NCBI GenBank assembly: GCA_035626155.1
Contig: DASPOF010000065.1
Location: 1-64,000, forward strand
Reading direction: 5' to 3'
Length of the DNA: 64,000 bases
Source: DASPOF01 sp035626155
Lineage (GTDB): Bacteria > Desulfobacterota > Binatia > Binatales > Binataceae
In this document: piece after piece, positions 51,467 to 60,043 of the stretch
Position numbering within the stretch: position 1 is the first letter of the stretch
Layout of the letters: the number at the start of each line of letters is the position of its first letter
Program-made: the position numbers and the translations under genes
The notes under the pieces: generated by a model
Database searches by the model: none
What the model was told of the DNA's origin: nothing
Seen by the model: the letters and a program-made list of their open reading frames with translations, nothing else

Positions 51467-51645
51467 CGGCAGGTTCTCCTGCCGCGCTTGAAATCACGAT
51501 GTCACATCAGATGGAATTTGAGTTTGCAATGGTCTGCTATGCGGACAAACCGGACATGGAACGGGATCGTCTTCAATCTCAGTGAGTTTGCCTTGACGGC
51601 TTGCCAACCACGCAGCTGATGATTTTCGCGAGGAGGGGCCTCACT

Positions 51646-52302
51646 ATGACCATCGTCATTACCGCCTTTGAACGGTCGCCCGATGGCGGCAAGGGACTGG
51701 CGCGTGATACGCGCGTTCGCTGGGCACTTGAAGAAGTAGGCCAACCCTACGAGGTCCGCCTTGTTTCGTTCCGTGCGATGAAGGAATCCGCGCATCGGGC
51801 GCTTCATCCTTTCGGCCAGATCCCGACCTACGAGGAAGGCGATCTCGCCCTGTTCGAGTCGGGGGCTATCGTGTTCCATATCGCCGAGCGCCATGCGGGG
51901 TTGCTGCCAGACGATGCCAATGCCCGGGCGCGCGCGATCACATGGATATTTGCCGCGCTCAACACGGTGGAACCGCCGATCCTTGAACGCGAGACCGCTA
52001 GCCTCCTGGAGGGCGACAAGACCTGGTATGAGGAGCGCCTGCCTCTGGTCGAGGCTCGCGTCCGCGACCGGCTGGACCAACTTTCCGGTCGCTTGGGCGA
52101 TGCCGACTGGCTCGATAGCGCGTTCAGCGCGGGCGACCTGATGATGGTGTCGGTACTGCTCAGGTTGAAATCTTCGGGCATTCTGGACGACTATCCGAAC
52201 CTGGCCGCTTATGTCGCCCGCGGCGAAGCGCGGCCCGCCTACAAGCGGGCTTTCGAGGCTCAATTGGCGGTTTACACCGGCAAGCCACCGGCCGGCCGAT
52301 AG
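51646..52302 (+). CDS. Glutathione S-transferase family protein
   Basis: 218 residues from ATG 51646, GGAGGGG upstream. N-terminal thioredoxin-like domain with ERSPDGGKGLARDTRVRWALEEVGQPYEVRLV, the cis-Pro motif FGQIPTYEEGDLALFESGAIVFHIAE, and an all-helical C-domain with SAFSAGDLMMVSVLLRL. Glutathione site residues E-S in FESGA are present. It lies just beyond the IS5 remnant and could have been acquired with it; the substrate is unknown. Confidence 0.93.
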   Translation: MTIVITAFERSPDGGKGLARDTRVRWALEEVGQPYEVRLVSFRAMKESAHRALHPFGQIPTYEEGDLALFESGAIVFHIAERHAGLLPDDANARARAITWIFAALNTVEPPILERETASLLEGDKTWYEERLPLVEARVRDRLDQLSGRLGDADWLDSAFSAGDLMMVSVLLRLKSSGILDDYPNLAAYVARGEARPAYKRAFEAQLAVYTGKPPAGR

Positions 52303-52342
52303 AGTTCCATCCAGGGCGCGAAGTCGTCATTTGAGTTTCCGT

Positions 52343-54412
52343 TCAGTTTATGGGGCCTGACCCCGGGTTTGGCGGGAGCGGCTTCGACCCCGCCATCCCC
52401 GCGCCGATCTGCGCCGCGAGCGCGCGGGCTGCGACGTTGGCGGGATCGACCGCAAGCACGCGCTGGCACTGATCGAGCGCCTCCGCATCATGGCCGGACG
52501 AATGCAAACCTTGCGCGAGAGCCAATCTGAACTGCGCGTTCGACGGTTGCAACGCCACGGCGCGCCGCAGCGCTTGCAGACTTTCCTCGCCGCGTCCCTC
52601 GGCGCCGAGCACTGCGCCGAGCACGGCCCACGCCGGGGCGACATCGCGCCGTCGCGCGACCAGCGCGTCAAGGATTTGCTCCGCATCCGCGTAGTCGCCG
52701 TGCCGGGACATGATTTGCGCCCGCAGGAATTGCGCGGAATCGTAGGCGGCAGGGTTGGCGGCGGCCCGCGCCAGCGCCTGGGCGACGCGCGCGCTATCAC
52801 CAGCCTGGTCGGCGAGCGCCGCGAGCTTAAGGTAAGACGAAGCCGGCATCCCGGGCAGATAGTCGAGCGCTCGCGCCATCTCATCGGCGGCCTCTGCCGG
52901 CCGGCCCAGCCGCTCGTGCAAGAGACCGAGGTTGTAAAGGGTCACACCGTCGACCGGATTGATTTGCAGTGTGCGCTTGAACTCGCGCTCGGCCCCCGCC
53001 AGGTCGCCGGTTGCTTGAAGCGCCAACCCGAGCCGCCCATGGCACGCGGCGGAGCCGGGGAACACCTCGATACACCTGCCGAACAGCGTGACATCGTCGT
53101 GCCAGTAACCCTCGGCGTGCCACAGCACCAACGCGTACACGCCTGCCAGCGTCAATGCGGCCGCAGCGACAAGCTGGCGGCGCTCGGCCCCCGCCGCGGC
53201 GAACCTGGCCGCGAGATCGCCGAGGAAAATGAAACCGGCAGCCGACGCCATGTAGGCATAGCGATCCTGGATCAATGCATCGGTGACGAGGTTTCTGAAG
53301 TCGAGCACGGGGGCGAGCGCCGTGGCCGCCCACACCGCGAGGAAAACGTACAGGCGCCGATGTGAATTGCTCGCGAAGATCAGGACCATCGCGGCGGCGA
53401 GCGCCGCCAAGCCCAGGACCGGCAGGTAGAACTGCGCCGATGCGGCGCTGGAGACCGGATGAAACTCGTGCGCGGGTCCCGCCATCCAGGGCGCGACCAG
53501 CATGACGAGGTAGTGCGCGAGCCCGGCGGGAATCGAATACGCAGCCTGCAGCCAGGTCACCTGATTGTGAGGAGCGGGGCGCGTGATGAACCCGAGCACC
53601 CACAGCCTGAGCCCGAGGTACGCGATCGCCTCGGCGAAGTACGGTGCGGTCACCTTGAGCGCGCGCGCCATCCGGCTGGGAGCCGCCGCGCGCACTACGG
53701 GCTCTTCGCCGCCATCCAGAATGAAAGTGTAAGCGGCAACGAGAACGGGAAAGAGCACCGCGGATTCGTGGCTTAGCAGCGCGCCGCCGAACAGAAGCAT
53801 CGAGAAGAACAACCGGCGGCTGCCGGATGCGCGCGTGATGAAGTAATAGAGTGCGCCCAGCTCGAATGCGGCCGCGAACGCCAATACGTTTGCGGAGGGC
53901 CATACGATCGAATCGGCATGCGCCGGGAAGAGACCGAACAGGACTGCCGCGAGCAATCCCGCGGTCACGTCCGCGGTCAACGCAACCGCAATTCGATAAA
54001 CCGCAACGACGACCACCAGTTGGAGAAGCACCGAGGTCAGATGCCAGGGCGCCGGATTGAGCCCGAAAGCGTGATAGTTGAGCGCGAGCCAGACGTCCTC
54101 GAGCGGCCGATAGTAGGAACTTTTCGGGAACTCTCCATTGGGCCGAAACCACCAGACATCGTGGGCGAACGACCGCCAGAGGAACGACCACTGGCCGATC
54201 ATCGGATTGATGATGATCATTTCGTGATCGTCGTACACGAATCCGTTGCCCAGGCATCGAAGGTACGCGATGAACGTCGCGCCGAGTGCGCCGGCGAGAA
54301 AGATCGCGCTTGAGCCGCGCGATGAAGTCCGCATCTCCGCATTGGGCGCGCCGGGAGATTTCGCCCGCGCGGCTTCGCGGGTCGCGCCACGCTTGTGCTT
54401 CTTGGGAGCCAA
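52343..54412 (-). CDS. TMTC-like GT-C membrane protein with C-terminal TPRs
   Basis: 689 residues. A basic N-terminus precedes about eleven membrane helices (about 35-420). The first periplasmic loop has NGFVYDDHEMI, the D-D motif of protein O-mannosyltransferase-like GT-C enzymes, and SSYYRPLEDVWLALNYHAFGLNPAPWHLTSVLL follows. TPR units fill the last 250 residues (VTLYNLGLLHERLGRPAEAADEMARALDYLPG). This build matches TMTC/DUF1736 relatives. It may glycosylate exported proteins. It is divergent from rpoZ. Confidence 0.85.
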   Translation of the reverse strand: MAPKKHKRGATREAARAKSPGAPNAEMRTSSRGSSAIFLAGALGATFIAYLRCLGNGFVYDDHEMIIINPMIGQWSFLWRSFAHDVWWFRPNGEFPKSSYYRPLEDVWLALNYHAFGLNPAPWHLTSVLLQLVVVVAVYRIAVALTADVTAGLLAAVLFGLFPAHADSIVWPSANVLAFAAAFELGALYYFITRASGSRRLFFSMLLFGGALLSHESAVLFPVLVAAYTFILDGGEEPVVRAAAPSRMARALKVTAPYFAEAIAYLGLRLWVLGFITRPAPHNQVTWLQAAYSIPAGLAHYLVMLVAPWMAGPAHEFHPVSSAASAQFYLPVLGLAALAAAMVLIFASNSHRRLYVFLAVWAATALAPVLDFRNLVTDALIQDRYAYMASAAGFIFLGDLAARFAAAGAERRQLVAAAALTLAGVYALVLWHAEGYWHDDVTLFGRCIEVFPGSAACHGRLGLALQATGDLAGAEREFKRTLQINPVDGVTLYNLGLLHERLGRPAEAADEMARALDYLPGMPASSYLKLAALADQAGDSARVAQALARAAANPAAYDSAQFLRAQIMSRHGDYADAEQILDALVARRRDVAPAWAVLGAVLGAEGRGEESLQALRRAVALQPSNAQFRLALAQGLHSSGHDAEALDQCQRVLAVDPANVAARALAAQIGAGMAGSKPLPPNPGSGPIN

Positions 54413-54445
54413 GGCGGGATAATCTTACGAATTCGGACGCCCGAG

Positions 54446-54488
54446 CGCATCGGGCTGCGCCGCCCGGCGCCGGGGCGCCCCCGATGCG
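54446..54488. repeat. Inverted repeat in front of rpoZ
   Basis: CGCATCGGG, 25 bases, CCCGATGCG: a perfect 9-bp inverted repeat 40 bases before the rpoZ ATG, between divergent genes. It could be an operator for either direction or an RNA stem in the rpoZ leader. Confidence 0.45.
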
Positions 54489-54527
54489 TTGACAGGACAT
54501 CGGCCGGGCCGGAGAATTGACTGTGCA

Positions 54528-54725
54528 ATGGCAAGAATCACCGTAGAAGATTGTCTCGATAAGATCCCGAACCGGTTCGAGCTCGTGCTCGCCGGTGCGC
54601 GCCGCGCCAAGCAGTTGCTCAAGGGCGCGCGGCCGCTGGTCGAGAGCGACAACAAGGAAGTCGTCACGGCGCTGCGCGAAATCGCCGCCGGAAAAGTGAC
54701 GATCCAGCCTCCGGAGGGGGGCTGA
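54528..54725 (+). CDS. rpoZ: RNA polymerase omega subunit
   Basis: 65 residues from ATG 54528. ARITVEDCLDKIPNRFELVLAGARRAKQL is the conserved start, followed by NKEVVTALREIAAGKV, as in RpoZ. It helps assemble the beta-prime subunit and takes part in ppGpp binding. Usual neighbours gmk and spoT are absent; instead rpoH follows after 113 bases in the same direction. Confidence 0.96.
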   Translation: MARITVEDCLDKIPNRFELVLAGARRAKQLLKGARPLVESDNKEVVTALREIAAGKVTIQPPEGG

Positions 54726-54838
54726 CTATAGTCTTCTGCCCGCCTGCTGCCGAGCCGCCTCGCGCGGGCGGATCGCTTTTGGTCCCGCGAGAGAGCCGAT
54801 ACGCCGTCCGCCCGTGAACGGACCGCGGTGGTCATCCG

Positions 54839-55924
54839 ATGGCTCGTAAAGCTCGAAAATCGCCGCGTCCCGCCCGCCCAGCCAAACGCGCTCGCGCCGA
54901 GCGTGTGCCGAAAGAACCGGTTGCAATTTCGGAACTCGCGAGCCTCGAGGAAGAACCCGTCGAGGTAGAGGAGTTTCATCCGATCGAGAGCGAGGAGCTG
55001 CCGCCCTCGGTGCCTCGCATCGAGCGGACGGCCGAGGAGGAGGCCGCCGCGGGCCGCGAAGAGGGTGGCGCGCTGGTCGCGGTCGATCCGCTATCGCGCT
55101 ATCTCGCGGAGATTCGCCGCTTTCCGCTGCTTACCCGCGAGGAAGAAGTGGTAATCGCCAAGCGCTACGATCGCGATCGCGACATCGCCGACGCCTACCG
55201 GCTCGTCACCGCCAACTTGCGCCTGGTAGTGAAGATCGCCTTTGAGTTCGCGCGCGCCACCCGCAACGTGCTCGACCTCATCCAGGAGGGCAACGTCGGC
55301 CTGATGGAAGCGGTGAAGAACTTCGACCCCTATCGCGGGATCCGATTTCCGTCCTACGCGGTGTGGTGGGTGCGCGCATATATCTATCGCTACCTCATCA
55401 ACAACTGGCGGATGGTCAAGATCGGAACCACCCAGGCTCAGCGCAAATTGTTCTTCAACCTCAAGAAGGAGAGCGACCGGCTCGAGGCGGAGGGCTTCAG
55501 CCCCACGCCGCAACTGCTCGCGCGCCGGATTGGAGTGAAGGAGGACGAGGTGCGCGAGATGCAGCAACGGATGGCGCATAGCGAGGTGTCGCTCGAGCAG
55601 CCGATCGGAGCCGCTGAGGACACGCGGCTGGTCGATGTGCTGCCCGACGAGACGACCAATCCGGAGGATGCCGCTGCCGAGGCCGAGTGGCATTCGTTCG
55701 CGCGCGAGCAGGTCGAGCAATTCGCCGCGACGCTCAAGGACAAGGAGCTCGAAATCTTCAAGATCCGTTTGCTCTCCGAGGAGCCGGAGACTTTGCAGGA
55801 AGTCGGCGCGCGTTTCGGAATCAGCCGCGAGCGCGTACGCCAGATCGAAACCCGGCTCAAGCGCCGCCTGAAGGAATTCATCCAGTCGCGCGCCGCCGAC
55901 ATCGATCAGACCGGCACTTCGTAA
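54839..55924 (+). CDS. rpoH: RpoH-type heat-shock sigma factor
   Basis: 361 residues. A 80-residue basic then acidic N-terminal extension is followed by region 1.2 (DPLSRYLAEIRRFPLLTREEE), region 2 (DLIQEGNVGLMEAVKNFDPYRGIRFPSYAVWWVRAYIYRYLIN) and the RpoH box QRKLFFNLKK (201-210), which separates RpoH from RpoD. Region 4.2 has ISRERVRQIETRLKRRLK. It should direct heat-shock transcription. The long N-terminal extension is unlike the 284-residue enterobacterial form. Confidence 0.93.
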   Translation: MARKARKSPRPARPAKRARAERVPKEPVAISELASLEEEPVEVEEFHPIESEELPPSVPRIERTAEEEAAAGREEGGALVAVDPLSRYLAEIRRFPLLTREEEVVIAKRYDRDRDIADAYRLVTANLRLVVKIAFEFARATRNVLDLIQEGNVGLMEAVKNFDPYRGIRFPSYAVWWVRAYIYRYLINNWRMVKIGTTQAQRKLFFNLKKESDRLEAEGFSPTPQLLARRIGVKEDEVREMQQRMAHSEVSLEQPIGAAEDTRLVDVLPDETTNPEDAAAEAEWHSFAREQVEQFAATLKDKELEIFKIRLLSEEPETLQEVGARFGISRERVRQIETRLKRRLKEFIQSRAADIDQTGTS

Positions 55925-56012
55925 ATCGTATCGCGCGGATGTCCGCCGCCTTGCCGCGCGCCGCCCGCGGCTGCGATAATGCCGGCTGTGGCCGCGGGAG
56001 CGGGGCCGAGCG

Positions 56013-56744
56013 ATGCGGGAGCGTAGTTGCGCGCTGGTGGTGATAGGCAACGAGATCCTGTCGGGCAAGGTGCAGGACAGCAACGCGTTCTTCGCTGCGC
56101 GCGAACTCAGGAAAATCGGCGTTCAACTCAAGCGCGTCACGGTGATCGCGGACGAAATCCCCGCGATCGCCGAGGAAGTCGCCTACTGCTCGCGCCGGTT
56201 CGACTTCGTGATCACCTCCGGCGGCGTCGGACCGACCCACGACGACCTCACGATGGAGGGTGTCGCGGCGGCTTTCGACCGCAAGCTCATAATCCATCCC
56301 GAACTCGAGCGCCTGATCAGCAAGTACTTCGTCGATCGTCCCGGTCCTGCCGCTTTCAAGATGGCGGAGGTGCCTGCCGGCGCAATCCTGAATGAAGCGG
56401 GCGACGTCCGCTTCCCCACCGTCCAGATCGAAAACGTGTACGTGCTGCCGGGAATCCCGCAGCTCTTCGAGGCGAAGCTCAATGCGCTCAAGAGCCGGTT
56501 CGCAACCGATCCCTTCTATCTGCGCGCGATCTACACGAGCGCGGGCGAGGGCGCGATCGCGGATCATCTCAACGCGTGCATGCGCGAGTTTCCCGAGCTG
56601 ATGCTTGGCTCGTACCCGCGCATCGGGAATCCCGACTATCGCGTCAAGCTTACGCTTGAATCGAAGGACGCCGATTACCTGGAGCGCGCCTTCAAATATC
56701 TGCTCGATTTGTTGCCCAAAGATGCGGTCGTGAAGACCGAGTAA
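56013..56744 (+). CDS. MoCF/CinA-like domain protein
   Basis: 243 residues. A MoaB/Mog-type molybdopterin-binding fold: VVIGNEILSGKVQDSNAFFAARELRKIG (about 9-36), DFVITSGGVGPTHDDLTMEGVA (about 64-85) and YVLPGIPQLFEAKL (about 147-160). This is the N-terminal domain of CinA without the C-terminal amidase, as in FAD-synthetase-like and CinA-domain proteins. The role is nucleotide or pyrophosphate hydrolysis, or molybdopterin handling. It follows rpoH by 88 bases. Confidence 0.9.
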   Translation: MRERSCALVVIGNEILSGKVQDSNAFFAARELRKIGVQLKRVTVIADEIPAIAEEVAYCSRRFDFVITSGGVGPTHDDLTMEGVAAAFDRKLIIHPELERLISKYFVDRPGPAAFKMAEVPAGAILNEAGDVRFPTVQIENVYVLPGIPQLFEAKLNALKSRFATDPFYLRAIYTSAGEGAIADHLNACMREFPELMLGSYPRIGNPDYRVKLTLESKDADYLERAFKYLLDLLPKDAVVKTE

Positions 56745-56778
56745 GATACAGAAGCACCCGGTGGTGGAGGTTGTAACG

Positions 56779-57351
56779 ATGAGGCGGAAAAATCGCGCAT
56801 TGGTAGCGATCGCGCTTGCGCTCGCGCTTCTATTTCCGGCCGGACCGCTCGCCCAAACCGCGGGCGCGCAGGCCGCAAATCCGAATCAGCCGGCTGCGGC
56901 CGTAACGCCGGCCCAGGTGGAGCAGCCCGACCAGGGCGTCAATTGGCCGGGAGCCGGCTATGGCGTGGCGGCGCTGTTTTGCAACGTGGTGTATATCCCC
57001 GCCAAGCTCGTCTATGCGCTGGCTGGCGGCTTCGTCGGCGGAGCGACCTGGGCGCTGACCGGGGGAAACTCGCAGGCTGCCGATACCGTATGGCGAAGCA
57101 CGCTCGGCGGCGATTACGTTCTGACCCCGCAGATGATTTCCGGCGACCAGCCCATCAACTTCAATGGACCGACCGAGACGCCGCCGCCTCAACCGTCAGC
57201 GCCCGCGGCGAGCACGGCAGTAGCCCCTATCGCGCCGCTTCCGCCGCCGCCCTCGGCGAGCGCATCCTCCGGTTCCACGCATCCCATCGATGTGGGCAGC
57301 GGACCTGTCGCCCCATCCGGCGGCTCGCCGCCCGCGTCGGGAATCGAGTAG
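56779..57351 (+). CDS. Exported low-complexity protein of unknown function
   Basis: 190 residues from ATG 56779, GTGGAGG upstream. Signal peptide RRKNRALVAIALALALLFPAGPLAQ. A short hydrophobic region (GVAALFCNVVYIPAKLVYALAGGFVGGATWAL) recalls small uncharacterised periplasmic proteins of delta-proteobacteria. The tail (about 125-190) is Pro/Ala/Ser-rich. It ends 84 bases before repeat copy 2. Confidence 0.65.
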   Translation: MRRKNRALVAIALALALLFPAGPLAQTAGAQAANPNQPAAAVTPAQVEQPDQGVNWPGAGYGVAALFCNVVYIPAKLVYALAGGFVGGATWALTGGNSQAADTVWRSTLGGDYVLTPQMISGDQPINFNGPTETPPPQPSAPAASTAVAPIAPLPPPPSASASSGSTHPIDVGSGPVAPSGGSPPASGIE

Positions 57352-57435
57352 CGCGCACCCGCGCCGCGGCGTATCGCGCGCAGGCGCGGAAGCTCGGAAG
57401 AGAGAATCCTTCGATCGGGTGAAGGCGGCGTCTTG

Positions 57436-57591
57436 GCAGGATGTTGGGAAGAGCGAGATCGTCGCAGTTCGACCGGCCTGCGGTCCCAACATCCTGCGTA
57501 AGAGATGGCTTCTTTCCTCTATCTTCTCCCCCGGTCTTTTCCGGGGGAGATAAGAGAGGGGGAGCAGGCTGTGATTTATCGCAAGCCTGCT
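57436..57591 (+). repeat. 156-bp structured dispersed repeat, copy 2
   Basis: Same length, order and orientation as 6178-6333. Outer stem GCAGGATGTTGGGA / TCCCAACATCCTGC is perfect here; the central TCTCCCCCGG / CCGGGGGAGA stem is intact; the last hairpin is AGCAGGCT / AGCCTGCT. At one outer-stem position copy 1 has A-T and this copy G-C, a compensatory change. The last two bases fall inside the LysR gene's stop codon (TAG on the minus strand). Confidence 0.85.
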
Positions 57592-58591
57592 ACGCCGACT
57601 TCTCGACCTTCTCGATGCGCTCGGCGCGGGCCGCGCCGTCGGCGGGACGCTCCTCGCGCTCGGGCTTTTCGCGCTCGACGCCGCGCTCCGTGCGGCCGAG
57701 CTTGGGGCCGAGATTGCTCTGCGTGAGGGTGTCGATGAACTTGCGTACCGCGGGCGACAACTCGCGCCCGCGCTTGTATATGATCGCGAGCGGACGCAGG
57801 AAGGTGCCTTCCTGGAATTCGAGCAGCCTCAGCGTTCCGCGCTGCACTTCGTTCTCGCAAGTGAGGCGCGGCACGATCGCGCATCCCAGCCCGATCTCGA
57901 CCGCGCGCTTGATGGTCTCGATGTTGTCGAACTCGAGCACGTAGTGCGGCTTGACGCCGTGCTGGCGCAGGAATCGGTCAGAAGCCTTGCGGGTCGCGAT
58001 ATCGCGCTCGTAGCCGACGAACTTCTGGCCCGCAAGCGCGCTGAAGCTGACCTTAGTGTGCTTGGCGAGCGGGCTGTCGGGAGGAACGATAAGAACCAGC
58101 TCGTCGTGCCGGAACGCGATCGAGACGACCTGGCTGCGCTTGGCCGGGTACGCGACCACGCCCAGATCGATCTTGCCTTCGAGGAGATCCTCGTAAATCT
58201 TGCTCGAACGCAAGTACTCGAGATGGACATTGACCGCCGGGTAGTTGCGCAGGAATTCGCTCAGGTACGGCGGCAACTCGTGCAGTCCCACGCTATAGAC
58301 CGTGCCCACGCGAATCGTGCCGGCGATTACCGATCCGATCTCGCGAAGCCGGTTCTCCAGTTCCAGGAAACGGCGGACGATTTCCTTGCTCGCGCCGTAC
58401 AAAATCTGGCCGGCCGGAGTGGGTTTGACACCCGCGCGCCCGCGTTCTATCAATCGGCAGTCGTATTTCTCCTCGAGGCTGCGCACTTGCTGACTGACCG
58501 CGGATTGAGTGACGAAGTTCTGCGACGCGGCATAAGAAAAACTTCCGCTCTCGATGATGTCGCAGAAGACCTTTAGCGTTTCGATGTGCAT
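57590..58591 (-). CDS. LysR-family transcriptional regulator
   Basis: 333 residues from ATG 58591. Winged HTH at 1-60 (MHIETLKVFCDIIESGSFSYAASQNFVTQSAVSQQVRSLEEKYDCRLIER). The effector domain has TIRVGTVYSVGLHELPPYLSEF, DLGVVAYPAKRSQVV and FDNIETIKRAVEIGLGCAIVPR, the layout of CysB/Cbl-like LTTRs. The C-terminus (about 290-333) is a charged tail that runs into repeat copy 2. It is divergent from the GcdH-like gene and probably controls it. The open frame upstream of 58591 has a TTG-type start with no site. Confidence 0.93.
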   Translation of the reverse strand: MHIETLKVFCDIIESGSFSYAASQNFVTQSAVSQQVRSLEEKYDCRLIERGRAGVKPTPAGQILYGASKEIVRRFLELENRLREIGSVIAGTIRVGTVYSVGLHELPPYLSEFLRNYPAVNVHLEYLRSSKIYEDLLEGKIDLGVVAYPAKRSQVVSIAFRHDELVLIVPPDSPLAKHTKVSFSALAGQKFVGYERDIATRKASDRFLRQHGVKPHYVLEFDNIETIKRAVEIGLGCAIVPRLTCENEVQRGTLRLLEFQEGTFLRPLAIIYKRGRELSPAVRKFIDTLTQSNLGPKLGRTERGVEREKPEREERPADGAARAERIEKVEKSA

Positions 58592-58610
58592 AATAGCGCG
58601 CTTAAATATT

Positions 58611-58649
58611 AGGCTACGTGATACTCGACGATGAGGCAACTAGTAGCCT
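58611..58649. promoter_or_regulatory. Inverted repeat in the LysR-gcdH divergent promoter region
   Basis: AGGCTAC (58611-58617) and GTAGCCT (58643-58649) form a 7-bp inverted repeat with a 25-base spacer in the 239-base gap between the divergent genes. Two LTTR half-sites one or two helical turns apart would fit the position. Confidence 0.4.
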
Positions 58650-58830
58650 TGTTAAATCTGGGCGGCTTTGCTTATAACCCGGCAAATTTCGGGGCGCGGG
58701 TCGCGATCCACGGTGAATTCCGGCCCGCCTGGAGCGCGGCACGCCGGATGCGGGACTCATCGCCGCGCGAAGATCGAAATTTCACCGGTCGGCCGCGAAA
58801 TTCCTAAGACGCCATCCAGCGGAGCGTAAC

Positions 58831-60000
58831 ATGCCGAATTTATTGAGAGATTTGGATTATTTTCAGCTCGACGACCTGCTCCTGGCCGAGGAGCGCGCAA
58901 CCCGGGAAACCGTCCGGCGTTTCGTCCAGCGCGAGGTGCTTCCGCACATAGAGCAGCATTTCGCTAATGAAACCTTCGCGCGGGAGCTGATTCCGCAGCT
59001 CGCGGAGCTCGGAATCTTTGGCGCCAACTTGAAGGGCTACGGATGCGCCGGGATGAACAACGTGGCCTACGGCCTCATCATGCAGGAACTCGAGGCCGGC
59101 GACTCGGGCCTGCGTTCGTTCGCCTCGGTCCAGAGCGCCCTTTCCATGTACGCAATTTATGCGAATGGAACCGAGGAGCAGAAGAATCGCTACTTACCGG
59201 AGATGGCCCGGGGCCGGGTCATCGGATGCTTCGGCCTGACCGAACCCGATCACGGCTCCGACCCCGGTGGAATGGAAACCCGCGCCCGCCGCGACGGCAG
59301 CGGATGGGTGCTCAACGGGACCAAGCGGTGGATCACCAACGGTTCCATCGCCGACGTCGCGATCGTGTGGGCGCGCGTCGATGAGGGCATAACCGGCTTC
59401 CTCGTCGAGAAGGGAACCCCCGGCTTCTCGACCCGCGACATTCACGGGAAGTTCTCGATGCGCGCGTCGATCACCTCGGAGCTGATTTTCGAGGATGTCC
59501 GCCTGCCCGCCAGCGCCCATCTGCCCGAGGCGCGCGGGCTGAAGGCTCCGCTCGGATGTCTGACGCAGGCGCGCTATGGAATCGCGTGGGGCGCGGTTGG
59601 TGCGGCGCGCACCTGCTACAACTGCGCGCTCGACTACGTCAAGGCGCGCAAGCAGTTCTCGCGCCCGCTCGCCGGTTATCAGCTTGTTCAGAACAAGCTC
59701 GTGAAGATGCTCACGGAAATCACCAAGGCGCAGATGGTGTGCCTGAGGCTTGGGCGGCTCAAGGACGAAGGCCGCGCGCGCCCCGAGCACATCTCATTCG
59801 CCAAGCGCAATAACGTCGATGAGGCGCTCAAGATCGCCCGCGATGCGCGCGACATGCTCGGCGCCAATGGAATCGTGAACGAGTACCCGATCATCCGCCA
59901 CATGCTCAACCTCGAGACGGTGAACACGTACGAGGGCACCTTCGATGTGCATACGCTGATTCTTGGGCGCGACGTCACCGGCGAGAACGCGTTCGAGTAG
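58831..60000 (+). CDS. gcdH: Acyl-CoA dehydrogenase, glutaryl-CoA dehydrogenase-like
   Basis: 389 residues of the acyl-CoA dehydrogenase fold. The GcdH signatures are AGDSGLRSFASVQSALSMYAI, CFGLTEPDHGSDPGGMETRA, the flavin loop WITNGSIADVAIVWAR and the catalytic base Glu368 in TYEGTFDVHTLILGR. GcdH oxidises and decarboxylates glutaryl-CoA to crotonyl-CoA in Lys/Trp and aromatic degradation. It is divergent from a LysR gene, as in GcdR-regulated loci. A non-decarboxylating relative cannot be excluded. Confidence 0.9.
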   Translation: MPNLLRDLDYFQLDDLLLAEERATRETVRRFVQREVLPHIEQHFANETFARELIPQLAELGIFGANLKGYGCAGMNNVAYGLIMQELEAGDSGLRSFASVQSALSMYAIYANGTEEQKNRYLPEMARGRVIGCFGLTEPDHGSDPGGMETRARRDGSGWVLNGTKRWITNGSIADVAIVWARVDEGITGFLVEKGTPGFSTRDIHGKFSMRASITSELIFEDVRLPASAHLPEARGLKAPLGCLTQARYGIAWGAVGAARTCYNCALDYVKARKQFSRPLAGYQLVQNKLVKMLTEITKAQMVCLRLGRLKDEGRARPEHISFAKRNNVDEALKIARDARDMLGANGIVNEYPIIRHMLNLETVNTYEGTFDVHTLILGRDVTGENAFE

Positions 60001-60043
60001 GAGCGAAGAGAAGTCCGCCGGCGATGCCGGCTCGCTTGCGCGC

